Shown here in pieces: positions 1 to 8,307 of a stretch of 32,500 nt of DNA. The position numbers were made by a program, and so were the translations under genes. The DNA is from Paenibacillus sp. DCT19 (GTDB taxonomy: Bacteria; Bacillota; Bacilli; Paenibacillales; Paenibacillaceae): contig NZ_CP029639.1 in NCBI RefSeq assembly GCF_003268635.1, positions 315,001 to 347,500 on the forward strand, in the 5' to 3' direction. Every line of letters starts with the position of its first letter. The stretch's first letter is position 1. The notes beneath the pieces were generated by a model that searched no databases, was not told the origin of the DNA, and saw only the letters and a list, made by a program, of their open reading frames with translations.

Positions 1-557
<557 letters not shown>

Positions 558-635
558 ATTAGCACGTTTTAAATCGCAGACTTTCGTTTCGAATCTAGTT
601 TTCAGAGAACAATACTCTGAGATGTAAGCTACGCG

Positions 636-752
636 TTTGGTGGCGATGGCGGAGGGGTTCCACACGTACCCATCCCGAACACGACCGTTAAGCCCTCTAG
701 CGCCGATGGTACTTGGACCGCAGGGTCCTGGGAGAGTAGGACGCCGCCAAGC
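636..752 (+). rRNA. 5S ribosomal RNA
   Basis: 117 nt, the usual Bacillales length. The ends pair (TTTGGTGGCG near the 5' end with CGCCGCCAAG near the 3' end), and the internal CCATCCCGAACACGACCGTTAAG core is characteristic (only part quoted here). It lies between 23S and the tRNA run, so it belongs to the same rrn transcription unit. Confidence 0.96.
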
Positions 753-756
753 GAAA

Positions 757-778
757 ACCCTTAGGGGTATTTTTTTTC
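757..778 (+). terminator. Short terminator-like hairpin after 5S rRNA
   Basis: ACCC (757-760) pairs with GGGT (765-768), followed by eight or more T. The stem is short, so some transcripts may read into the tRNA run, which starts only 13 bases later. No separate promoter for the tRNAs is obvious. Confidence 0.5.
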
Positions 779-790
779 GAATGTCTATAC

Positions 791-867
791 GGGCCCTTAG
801 CTCAGTTGGTTAGAGCGCACCTCTGATAAGGGTGAGGCCGGTGGTTCGAGTCCACCAGGGCCCACCA
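791..867 (+). tRNA. tRNA-Ile (GAT)
   Basis: 77 nt including an encoded CCA. The acceptor GGGCCCT pairs with AGGGCCC. Anticodon GAT is at 825-827, and the T-arm contains GGTTCGAGTCC. Confidence 0.97.
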
Positions 868-893
868 TAAATATAATAGTAGTACCGAAGAAT

Positions 894-969
894 GGGGCCA
901 TAGCTCAGCTGGGAGAGCGCCTGCCTTGCAAGCAGGAGGTCAGCGGTTCGATCCCGCTTGGCTCCACCA
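894..969 (+). tRNA. tRNA-Ala (TGC)
   Basis: 76 nt with encoded CCA. Anticodon TGC is at 927-929. The G-U pair typical of tRNA-Ala can form at acceptor position 3-70. Confidence 0.97.
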
Positions 970-970
970 T

Positions 971-1046
971 TCCCTGATAGCTCAGTTGGTAGAGCACTCG
1001 ACTGTTAATCGAGTTGTCACAGGTTCGAGCCCTGTTCGGGGAGCCA
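971..1046 (+). tRNA. tRNA-Asn (GTT)
   Basis: 76 nt with encoded CCA, starting one base after the preceding tRNA-Ala. Anticodon GTT is at 1004-1006. Confidence 0.97.
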
Positions 1047-1050
1047 TTAA

Positions 1051-1122
1051 GGCCCGTTGGTCAAGGGGTTAAGACACCTCCCTTTCACGGAGGTAACAGG
1101 GGTTCGAATCCCCTACGGGTCA
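1051..1122 (+). tRNA. tRNA-Glu (TTC)
   Basis: 72 nt; CCA is not encoded (TAG follows the discriminator A). Acceptor GGCCCGT pairs with ACGGGTC. Anticodon TTC is at 1084-1086. Confidence 0.96.
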
Positions 1123-1165
1123 TAGCAATACCTAATGTTTTAATGAGGGATGAGAATCCCAATAT

Positions 1166-1241
1166 GGAGGCTTAGCTCAGCTGGGAGAGCATCTGCCTTA
1201 CAAGCAGAGGGTCGGGGGTTCGATCCCCTCAGCCTCCACCA
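1166..1241 (+). tRNA. tRNA-Val (TAC)
   Basis: 76 nt with encoded CCA. Acceptor GGAGGCT pairs with AGCCTCC. Anticodon TAC is at 1199-1201. Confidence 0.97.
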
Positions 1242-1246
1242 TATAC

Positions 1247-1322
<76 letters not shown>

Positions 1323-1331
1323 TTAATGCCT

Positions 1332-1409
1332 GGAACCGTGGTGTAGTTGGCCTAACATGCCTGCCTGTCACGCAGGAGATCGCGGGTTCGAATCCCGTCG
1401 GTTCCGCCA
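1332..1409 (+). tRNA. tRNA-Asp (GTC)
   Basis: 78 nt with encoded CCA. Acceptor GGAACCG pairs with CGGTTCC. Anticodon GTC is at 1367-1369. Confidence 0.97.
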
Positions 1410-1428
1410 TTAATTCTTAACCAAATAA

Positions 1429-1504
<76 letters not shown>

Positions 1505-1513
1505 TGTAATCCT

Positions 1514-1599
1514 GGAGGATTAGCGAAGCGGCCAAACGCATCAGACTGTAAATCTGCTCCCGTACGGGTTCGGTGGTTCGAATCCATCATCCTCCACCA
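1514..1599 (+). tRNA. tRNA-Tyr (GTA)
   Basis: 86 nt class II tRNA with a long variable arm and encoded CCA. Acceptor GGAGGAT pairs with ATCCTCC. Anticodon GTA is at 1548-1550. Confidence 0.97.
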
Positions 1600-1607
1600 G
1601 TTTTTAT

Positions 1608-1683
1608 GAGTCATTAGCTCAGTTGGTAGAGCACCTGACTTTTAATCAGGGTGTCGAAGGTTCGAGCCCTTCATGACTCACCA
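1608..1683 (+). tRNA. tRNA-Lys (TTT)
   Basis: 76 nt with encoded CCA. Acceptor GAGTCAT pairs with ATGACTC. Anticodon TTT is at 1641-1643. Confidence 0.97.
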
Positions 1684-1689
1684 TTATAT

Positions 1690-1770
1690 GCGCGTGTGGC
1701 GGAATTGGCAGACGCACTAGACTTAGGATCTAGCGTCTTTGACGTGGGGGTTCAAGTCCCTCCACGCGCA
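1690..1770 (+). tRNA. tRNA-Leu (TAG)
   Basis: Class II tRNA, 81 nt; CCA is not encoded. Acceptor GCGCGTG pairs with CACGCGC. Anticodon TAG is at 1724-1726. Its D-arm reads GGCGGAATTGGCAGACGC, the common tRNA-Leu form. Confidence 0.96.
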
Positions 1771-1780
1771 TCCTTTATTT

Positions 1781-1852
1781 GCGGAAGTGGCTCAGCGGTA
1801 GAGCATCGCCTTGCCAAGGCGAGGGTCGCGGGTTCGATTCCCGTCTTCCGCT
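1781..1852 (+). tRNA. tRNA-Gly (GCC)
   Basis: 72 nt; CCA is not encoded. Acceptor GCGGAAG pairs with CTTCCGC. Anticodon GCC is at 1813-1815. Confidence 0.96.
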
Positions 1853-1859
1853 TATATTT

Positions 1860-1936
1860 GCGCCCTTAGCTCAGCTGGATAGAGCGTTTGACTACGAATC
1901 AAAAGGCCGGGAGTTCGAATCTCTCAGGGCGCGCCA
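1860..1936 (+). tRNA. tRNA-Arg (ACG)
   Basis: 77 nt with encoded CCA. Acceptor GCGCCCT pairs with AGGGCGC. Anticodon ACG is at 1894-1896; in bacteria A34 is deaminated to inosine by TadA to read CGN codons. Confidence 0.97.
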
Positions 1937-1950
1937 TTATAACTTCATAT

Positions 1951-2029
1951 GCCGGCGTGGCGGAATGGCAGACGCGCTCGACTCAAAATCGAGTGGGAAA
2001 CCGTGGAGGTTCGAGTCCTCTCGCCGGTA
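1951..2029 (+). tRNA. tRNA-Leu (CAA)
   Basis: Class II tRNA; CCA is not encoded. Anticodon CAA is at 1984-1986. The first acceptor pair is G-U. The D-arm reads GGAATGGCAG, one T shorter than the GGAATTGGCAG of the tRNA-Leu(TAG) gene at 1690. This may be natural or another lost homopolymer base. Confidence 0.93.
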
Positions 2030-2036
2030 TACATAA

Positions 2037-2110
2037 CGGGATGTAGCTCAGCTTGGTAGAGCACCTGGTTTGGGACCAGGGGGTCGCATGTTCAAATCGT
2101 GTCATCCCGA
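2037..2110 (+). tRNA. tRNA-Pro (TGG)
   Basis: 74 nt; CCA is not encoded. Acceptor CGGGATG pairs with CATCCCG. Anticodon TGG is at 2071-2073. Confidence 0.96.
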
Positions 2111-2121
2111 TCTTATCGTAT

Positions 2122-2192
2122 GCGGGTGTAGTTCAATGGTAGAACTTTAGCCTTCCAAGCTAATAGCGTGGGTTCGATTCCCATCACCCGCT
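2122..2192 (+). tRNA. tRNA-Gly (TCC)
   Basis: 71 nt; CCA is not encoded. Acceptor GCGGGTG pairs with CACCCGC. Anticodon TCC is at 2154-2156. It is the last of the 16 tRNAs. Confidence 0.96.
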
Positions 2193-2199
2193 TCAATAG

Positions 2200-2246
2200 A
2201 AAAGCAAAAAAGATATGGTATATGCCATATCTTTTTTGCTTTTTTT
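2200..2246 (+). terminator. Strong terminator closing the rrn-tRNA unit
   Basis: Perfect 19-bp inverted repeat (2200-2218 with 2225-2243), core AGATATGG/CCATATCT, flanked by A-runs on the left and a T-run on the right. It can therefore work in both directions. Confidence 0.93.
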
Positions 2247-2310
2247 ACACTCCAACGAACGTAATAACATTATCTATGCCAAAAGAAGCGATATTCAACG
2301 CACATCCATT

Positions 2311-2325
2311 ACCTAATTATTTTAA
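2311..2325 (+). repeat. 15-bp repeat ACCTAATTATTTTAA, copy 1
   Basis: ACCTAATTATTTTAA occurs here, upstream of iolD, and again at 5502-5516, upstream of iolC. Its meaning is unknown. AT-richness makes chance possible. Confidence 0.4.
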
Positions 2326-2334
2326 ACAATGAAT

Positions 2335-2348
2335 ATAAAACGCTTACA
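2335..2348 (-). promoter_or_regulatory. cre-like CcpA site upstream of iolD
   Basis: On the minus strand this reads TGTAAGCGTTTTAT, matching 13 of 14 positions of the cre consensus TGWAARCGYTWNCW. It ends 9 bases before the predicted -35 of the iol promoter, so CcpA-dependent repression by preferred sugars is plausible. That is inference; the iol operon of B. subtilis is known to be under catabolite repression. Confidence 0.55.
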
Positions 2349-2356
2349 AAAATGTC

Positions 2357-2385
2357 TTGCCTAATTCAGCAAGCTGTATTACCAT
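2357..2385 (+). promoter_or_regulatory. Predicted iol operon promoter
   Basis: TTGCCT (2357-2362), a 17-base spacer and TACCAT (2380-2385). The predicted start, about 2391, coincides with the first operator palindrome. The -10 matches only 4 of 6 bases, which suits a regulated promoter. Confidence 0.5.
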
Positions 2386-2390
2386 GTGAA

Positions 2391-2448
2391 TTAAGCGCTT
2401 AACCTTTAGAGGTAAGGCGCTTAAACTTAACGTAGATTAAGCGCTTAA
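2391..2448. promoter_or_regulatory. Triple operator array, TTAAGCGCTTAA type
   Basis: Perfect 12-bp palindromes TTAAGCGCTTAA occur at 2391-2402 and 2437-2448. A 10/12 copy, TAAGGCGCTTAA, lies between them at 2413-2424. Centres are 22 and 24 bases apart, about two helical turns each. The central CG dinucleotide in an even palindrome is typical of LacI-family operators. The outer TG/CA of a cre site is absent, so the likely binder is the LacI-family protein encoded at 10391-11401 rather than CcpA. Confidence 0.7.
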
Positions 2449-2477
2449 CCTGTAAAGGGAAGGGAGATAATTAACGA

Positions 2478-4342
2478 ATGGGAACAATTCGACTGACGAT
2501 GGCTCAGGCATTACTTCGATATTTAGATCAACAATATATTTCGGTAGATGGTGTAGAGACCAAATTTATAAAAGGTGTCATCGGTATTTTTGGACACGGG
2601 AATGTGACTGGCATTGGAGAAGCATTAGAGCGTAGCCCGGGTACGTTGCGGTATATGCAAGGAAAAATGAACAAGGCATGGTGCATACAGCAACTGCTTA
2701 TGCCAAACAGAAGAACCGCAAACAAATCTATGCCTGCACAACCTCGATTGGGCCTGGTGCGCTGAATATGATTACAGCGGCTGCCACCGCAACAGTTAAT
2801 CGTATTCCTGTTCTACTGCTTCCCGGTGATAATTTTGCGACGCGAGAGCCTGATCCAGTGCTACAGCAACTGGAGGTAAGTAGTGACTATACAATTTCAG
2901 CAACTGATTCCTTCAAGGCTGTCAGCAAGTATTGGGATCGGATCGTTCGCCCAGAGCAATTAATGATTGCAGCTACACAGGCCATGCGGGTGTTAACTGA
3001 CCCAGCAGAGACAGGCGCGGTAACATTGGCACTGCCGCAGGATGTTCAGGCAGAAGCATACGATTATCCAGAATCGTTCTTTGCTCGCAAAGTACACTAC
3101 TTGGATCGCCGTCCTCCAGTTCTTGCAGCACTGGAACGGGCAACGAAACAGATTGCCCGTGGGAAGAAGCCACTGCTCGTTGCAGGTGGCGGTGTATTGT
3201 ACTCTGAGGCATCCGCACAATTAGCGGAGTTCGCCGAGAAGTTTGGTATTCCTGTTGCCGAGACACAGGCTGGTAAAAGTGCTATGCCGTGGAACCACCC
3301 GCTCAATGTGGGTGCAATTGGGGTTACTGGCTCCTTAGCAGCTAATAGGCTTGCAAGGGAAGCGGACGTTGTAATCGGCGTAGGCACACGGTTCTCCGAT
3401 TTTACGACGGCGTCTCGCTCTGCTTTTCAGCATCCGGAAGCTGCCTTTATCAATATTAATCTTAACAGCATGGATGCCGCTAAATTAGGTGGAGAAGCCA
3501 TTTTAGCAGATGCACGGGAAGGTCTACAGGCTCTGCAGAAGGCATTGCAGGAGCAGCAATACCAAACCGAATATGGTGCAACTGAAGTTGCTGATTTGCG
3601 GGATGAATGGATTACAGAAGTAGATCGGCTGTACAGTCTAGAACATGCAGATGGTCTGGCACAGACTACTGCGGTTGGTGTTATTAATCAAACGATTGAT
3701 CCATCTTCCGTTATCGTGTGTGCAGCAGGTAGTTTACCAGGAGATCTGCATCGTCTGTGGCGTGCGGCTGAACCGAAGACATATCACATGGAGTATGGAT
3801 TCTCGTGTATGGGCTATGAGGTAAGCGGTGCATTCGGAGCTGCGCTTGCTGAGCCTGATCGTGAGGTATACGCCATGGTAGGCGATGGAAGTTATCTGAT
3901 GCTGCATTCGGAGCTGGTGACCAGCTTACAGGAACAGAAGAAGTTCACCATTTTATTATTTAACAACAACGGATTCCAGTGCATCCATAACTTACAGCGT
4001 GAGCACGGAAGCGACGGGTTTGGTAACGAGTTCCGCTACAGGGATTCGGAGAGTGGAAGACTCTCTGGTGATTATATGCAGATGGATTTTGTTGCCCATG
4101 CCAAGAGTATGGGAGCCAAAGCTTACAAGGCAGAGACAGCAGAGCAGTTGGAGCAGGCGCTCAAGGATGCTCGAAACGAGAAAGTGACTACACTCATCGA
4201 GATCTCAGTCGTGCCCGGAACCAACGCGGGTGGGTACGAGTCATGGTGGAATGTGGGTGTACCGGAGGTCTCTGCAGAAGAAAAGGTAATTCATGCTCAC
4301 CAGGCAATGCAAACCAATCGAACCAAGGCAAGACTCATTTAA
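2478..4342 (+). pseudogene. iolD: iolD, trihydroxycyclohexane-1,2-dione hydrolase, frameshifted
   Basis: ThDP-dependent enzyme (EC 3.7.1.22) that opens the ring of 3D-trihydroxycyclohexane-1,2-dione to 5-deoxyglucuronate in inositol breakdown. The N-terminus MGTIRLTMAQALLRYLDQQY and the FGHGNVTGIGEAL segment match IolD. The frame is lost at the A-run 2663-2667: five A are present where six would restore GKNEQGM, and the protein continues in the next frame from about 2669. The second part has the ThDP motif VGDGSYLML followed by NNNGFQC. Repaired length is about 621 residues, close to the roughly 637 of B. subtilis IolD. The start has GGGAG at 2462-2466. First gene of the operon. Either truly broken or a one-base sequence error. 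Confidence 0.9.
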
Positions 4343-4399
4343 ATCAGGACTGTTCACAATACGAACTTAAAGGTTGAACGACAAAGGAGATGTGAAGCA

Positions 4400-5296
4400 A
4401 TGAGTAAGTTGCCATTTCAGCTCGGGATTCATCCGATTAATTGGGTTGGCGAGGATGTGAAGGAACATGGCGATGCCACAACCTGTGAGCAGATTCTAGA
4501 TGACATTCAGCGTCTCGGGTTAACAGGTACAGAGATGGGACGTAAATATCCAACCGATCCTGCCACGCTAAGGGAGGAATTGAACAAACGAAACATCCGT
4601 CTTGTATCCCAATGGAAATCCGTGTTGCTGTCAGACCCAGCATACCGTGTGTCCGAGCTAGACAGTTACCGTAAACATGCGGAATTTTTACAGTCGATGG
4701 GTAGTAAGGTGATTAGTACAGCAGAGGTCGGTGGTTCGCTGCATTTTGATCCACGGCGCACACCACATGAAAAAGAAGTATTAAGATTGAGCGAATCGGA
4801 ATGGCATACATTTGCAGATGGCTTGAATGCAGCGGGAGCTATTGCTCAAGAGTATGGGCTCAAGCTCACATATCACCATCATGGAGGCACTGTGGTAGAG
4901 CAGCCAGATGAGATTGATAGGCTTATGGAGCTCACCGACCCTTCACTGGTGTACCTCCTGTATGATACGGGTCATGCTTATTACGGTGGTGCAGATCCAC
5001 TTACGGTGCTCCGTAAACATTATGACCGGATAGCTTATATCCACTTGAAGGATATTCGTCCACATGTGCTTGATGAGGCTAGAGAGGCACAATCTGATTT
5101 TGTAGGTTGTATTCGTAGAGGCGTGTTTACTGTACCGGGTGACGGATGTATTGATTTTGCACCAATTCTTCAGGAATTGATCATAGGAGGATACGACGGT
5201 TGGGCGATGCTCGAAGGGGAACAAGACCCAGCCATTCATAATCCTTATGAGTATGCGAAACGCTCTTTGCAATACATGGAATCACTAATCGGGTAG
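4400..5296 (+). CDS. iolE: Inosose dehydratase
   Basis: 298 residues, the family length. It removes water from 2-keto-myo-inositol to give 3D-trihydroxycyclohexane-1,2-dione (EC 4.2.1.44), the step before IolD. It is a xylose-isomerase-like TIM barrel. Visible metal and active-site segments are the YHHHGGT stretch, YDTGHAYYGG, YIHLKDIRP, VPGDG and the C-terminal LEGEQDP. AAGGAG stands 10 bases before the ATG. It starts 57 bases after iolD and is probably co-transcribed. No defects seen. Confidence 0.93.
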   Translation: MSKLPFQLGIHPINWVGEDVKEHGDATTCEQILDDIQRLGLTGTEMGRKYPTDPATLREELNKRNIRLVSQWKSVLLSDPAYRVSELDSYRKHAEFLQSMGSKVISTAEVGGSLHFDPRRTPHEKEVLRLSESEWHTFADGLNAAGAIAQEYGLKLTYHHHGGTVVEQPDEIDRLMELTDPSLVYLLYDTGHAYYGGADPLTVLRKHYDRIAYIHLKDIRPHVLDEAREAQSDFVGCIRRGVFTVPGDGCIDFAPILQELIIGGYDGWAMLEGEQDPAIHNPYEYAKRSLQYMESLIG

Positions 5297-5549
5297 TCCA
5301 CGAACTGGTTTGGCAATAAATGAAGATACTAGCCGAGCGATATGGAGTCAGCAGAGGTATTTAGACTTTCACCAGAGTCAATAGCGCTAGCTCTACAGAG
5401 GCATTTAATGGATTCCAAGTGACCCGCCGAGCCATAAAAAAACCTTCTTCAGAGGATTTAACAATGAAGGGCAATGCATTCCCAATAGAAATAGATTAAT
5501 GACCTAATTATTTTAATAAATATCTCCCTTAGAAAGGGGTTCAACGGTA
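5297..5549 (+). other. 253-base gap between iolE and iolC
   Basis: No convincing ORF or strong terminator. It contains the second copy of ACCTAATTATTTTAA (5502-5516) and a small TAGCGCTA palindrome near 5383. It is longer than usual for an operon, so an internal promoter or processing site is possible; none is clear. Confidence 0.5.
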
Positions 5550-6557
5550 ATGACCTACGTATCCTTTCCGGTATCCAGAAAGCTAGACTTCACTGCGATT
5601 GGCCGATTATGCATCGATCTTAATGCCAACGAGATCAACCGCCCTATGGAAGAAACGATGACGTTTACGAAATATGTAGGCGGCTCTCCCGCCAATATTA
5701 CGATTGGTATGTCAAGGCTTGGCATGAAGACAGCGTTTATTGGCAAGATTGCAGACGATCAGATGGGACGCTTCATCCAAAGTTATCTGGAGCAGAACAC
5801 CATCGACACCTCCAATGTCGTATCGGATGATACGGGGGCAGTTACAGGACTTGCGTTTACAGAGATCAAAAGCCCGACCGATTGCAGTATTCTGATGTAC
5901 CGGGATAACGTAGCTGATCTGAAGTTGCAGCCGCGCGAGGTGCAGGAGCAACTCATTGCAGATTCTAGCGTGCTCCTGATTTCTGGTACGGCTCTAGCTC
6001 AGAGTCCTTCGCGTGAAGCGGTGTTGCAGGCACTAACTTATGCGAAGAGACATGGGACTGTCATTGTGTTTGATCTAGATTACCGTCCGTATACGTGGTC
6101 TTCGGCAGAAGAAACAGCGGTCTATTACAATCTGGCAGCGGAGAAGTGTGACATCATTCTAGGGACTCGCGAAGAGTTCGATATGATGGAAACGTTCGAT
6201 TATAACCCCGAGCATAACGATCAGGTGACAGCTCAGAAATGGTTCGACTTTGATGCCAAAATCGTAGTGATCAAGCACGGCAAGGAAGGTTCCATTGCGT
6301 ATACAAGAGAAGGACTATCCCACCGTGCGGATAGTTATCCAGCTCGTGTTGTCAAAACATTTGGAGCCGGAGATTCTTACGCAGCCGGATTCCTATATGG
6401 TCTGATGCAAGGATGGACGATTGGACGCAGTATGGGGTATGGTGCTGCAGCAGCCAGCATCGTCATCTCCAGTCACAGTTGTTCGGATGCAATGCCTACG
6501 GTGGAGCAGGTGAATGAATATATCGAACGCTGCAACCGAGGCGAAATCACAGTGTGA
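5550..6557 (+). CDS. iolC: 5-dehydro-2-deoxygluconokinase
   Basis: 335 residues, PfkB/ribokinase family (EC 2.7.1.92). It phosphorylates 2-deoxy-5-keto-gluconate for cleavage by an aldolase. The N-terminal substrate glycine motif GGSPANITIGMSRLG is near residues 45-60. The C-terminal PfkB signature FGAGDSYAAGFLYG carries the catalytic Asp at about 275. Start chosen at ATG 5550 with AGAAAGGGG at 5531-5539. B. subtilis IolC is about 325 residues. The frame is intact. Confidence 0.93.
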   Translation: MTYVSFPVSRKLDFTAIGRLCIDLNANEINRPMEETMTFTKYVGGSPANITIGMSRLGMKTAFIGKIADDQMGRFIQSYLEQNTIDTSNVVSDDTGAVTGLAFTEIKSPTDCSILMYRDNVADLKLQPREVQEQLIADSSVLLISGTALAQSPSREAVLQALTYAKRHGTVIVFDLDYRPYTWSSAEETAVYYNLAAEKCDIILGTREEFDMMETFDYNPEHNDQVTAQKWFDFDAKIVVIKHGKEGSIAYTREGLSHRADSYPARVVKTFGAGDSYAAGFLYGLMQGWTIGRSMGYGAAAASIVISSHSCSDAMPTVEQVNEYIERCNRGEITV

Positions 6558-6754
6558 TCGTTGGATCGCATCATTACTCAGACATGCAGATACGTTTACC
6601 GAGGATCGTATACTAATTTACTAATTAACTACTATATCAGTTCAACTAAACCTTCTTTAGTTAAACCTATATCGTTTAACGGAATATTTTCGCTACTGCT
6701 ATTTCAAGTACAGGTTATTTCATGGGGCACGTATATACGAAGGGGGACTAGACT
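6558..6754 (+). other. 197-base gap between iolC and iolA
   Basis: AT-rich, with two small inverted repeats that share bases: AACTAAA/TTTAGTT (6644-6662) and GTTAAAC/GTTTAAC (6660-6680). There is no T-run. A short frame from 6561 shows no family resemblance and overlaps the iolA start, so it is not called. Confidence 0.45.
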
Positions 6755-8229
6755 ATGGCAAAAGGAACATCGGAGACATCGACAAATGTGACAATGGTAC
6801 AAAACTGGATCGGGGGTACTTGGGTGACCCCAACATCTACCCGTACAGAGCCTGTTGTGAATCCGGCTACGGAAGAAATCATCGCTTATGTGCCGCTCTC
6901 TGAGCGGGCGGATGTAGACCAGGCTGTTGAAACAGCACGTGAGGCATTCCGATCCTGGAGTGTTACCCCGGTGCCACGCCGTGCACGGATTTTGTTCCGT
7001 TATCAGCAGTTACTCGTAGAACATTGGGAAGAGCTCGCAAGGCTGGTGACGCTAGAAAATGGTAAGAGTTACGCAGAGGCCTACGGCGAAGTTCTGCGTG
7101 GTATCGAATGCGTGGAATTCGCAGCAGGTGCCCCGAATCTGATGATGGGCAAACAATTACCTGACATCGCCACAGGGCTGGAATCAGGCATGTATCGGTA
7201 CCCAGTAGGCGTAATTGGGGAATTACCCCGTTCAACTTCCCGATGATGGTACCGTGCTGGATGTTCCCACTGGCCATTGCCTGCGGAAACACATTTGTCC
7301 TGAAGCCATCAGAGCGTACACCTCTGCTGGCAGGACGCTTGGCAGAGCTATTCAAGGAAGCGGGACTGCCGGATGGTGTGCTTAATATCGTTCACGGTGC
7401 ACATGATGTCGTGAACGGATTGCTTGAACATAAGCAGATTCAAGCGATCTCTTTTGTCGGATCACAGCCTGTGGCTGAATATATCTATAAAACGGCTTCC
7501 GCTCATGGCAAACGGGTGCAGGCGCTAGCTGGTGCTAAAAACCACTCTATCGTTATGCCAGATGCTGACCTTGACCTCACAGTGAAAGAGATTACTAGCG
7601 CGGCGTTTGGCTCCGCAGGAGAGCGCTGTATGGCATGTTCAGTGGTGGTGGCTGTAGGCGATGTTGCAGACGCACTTGTACAGAAGCTGGTGGAAGCTGC
7701 AGATCGGATTACCATTGGTAATGGCCTGGATGAGGGAGTGTTCCTAGGCCCAGTCATTCGCGCTGGACACAAGGAACGTACACTGGGGTATATTGAGGCT
7801 GGAGAGCAAGAAGGAGCGGCATTGATTCGAGACGGACGTAAGGATAAGGCAAGCGGGGAAGCAGGCTACTTTGTAGGGCCAACCGTATTCGATCAAGTAG
7901 ATAGTACGATGAAAATCTGGAAGGATGAAATTTTCGCTCCGGTTCTCGCTGTGGCAAGAGTGGAGACGCTTGAGGAAGCGGTGGAGCTGGCAAACCGTTC
8001 TGATTTTGCTAATGGCGCGTGCTTGTTCACACGTAGCGGAGCTCACATGCGGCAATTCCGTGAAACAATTGATGCGGGTATGCTCGGCATTAACCTAGGC
8101 GTGCCAGCGCCGATGGCGTTCTTCCCATTTTCCGGCTGGAAGAAATCATTCTATGGGGATCTTCATGCCAACGGGTCAGACGGTGTAGAGTTTTACACGC
8201 GCAAAAAGATGGTCACGGCTCGTTGGTAA
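6755..8229 (+). pseudogene. iolA: iolA (mmsA), malonate-semialdehyde dehydrogenase, frameshifted
   Basis: CoA-acylating aldehyde dehydrogenase (EC 1.2.1.18/1.2.1.27) that turns malonate semialdehyde into acetyl-CoA in the last inositol step. The first frame reads to YPVGVIGE. At 7217-7220 four G stand where five would give the expected [11 protein letters not shown], and the rest of the protein follows in the next frame. Downstream are the conserved [16 protein letters not shown] and the catalytic Cys in [11 protein letters not shown] (codon 7627-7629). Repaired length is about 491 residues against about 487 in B. subtilis. AAGGGGGA precedes the ATG. Like iolD, it has lost one base in a homopolymer. 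Confidence 0.9.
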
Positions 8230-8307
8230 ACAACGGGTGATCGTCTGATCACAATACAGCCTAAGTAAGTCTTGGAAGACTTGATATGCATACAGGGAGG
8301 TAGCGGG

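Noticed and set aside
1651..2036. Plus-strand frames over the tRNA run giving VAELADALDLGSS-like and WLSGRASPCQGEGRGFDSRLP-like peptides
   Set aside because: These are the well-known false proteins produced by translating tRNA arrays; every base is explained by tRNA genes.
2391..2448. TTAAGCGCTTAA boxes read as cre sites
   Set aside because: They share the AAGCGCTT core with cre but lack the outer TG and CA; the better cre is at 2335-2348.
6561..6791. 76-residue frame between iolC and iolA
   Set aside because: Overlaps the iolA start, has no ribosome site and no recognisable sequence; AT-rich spacer.
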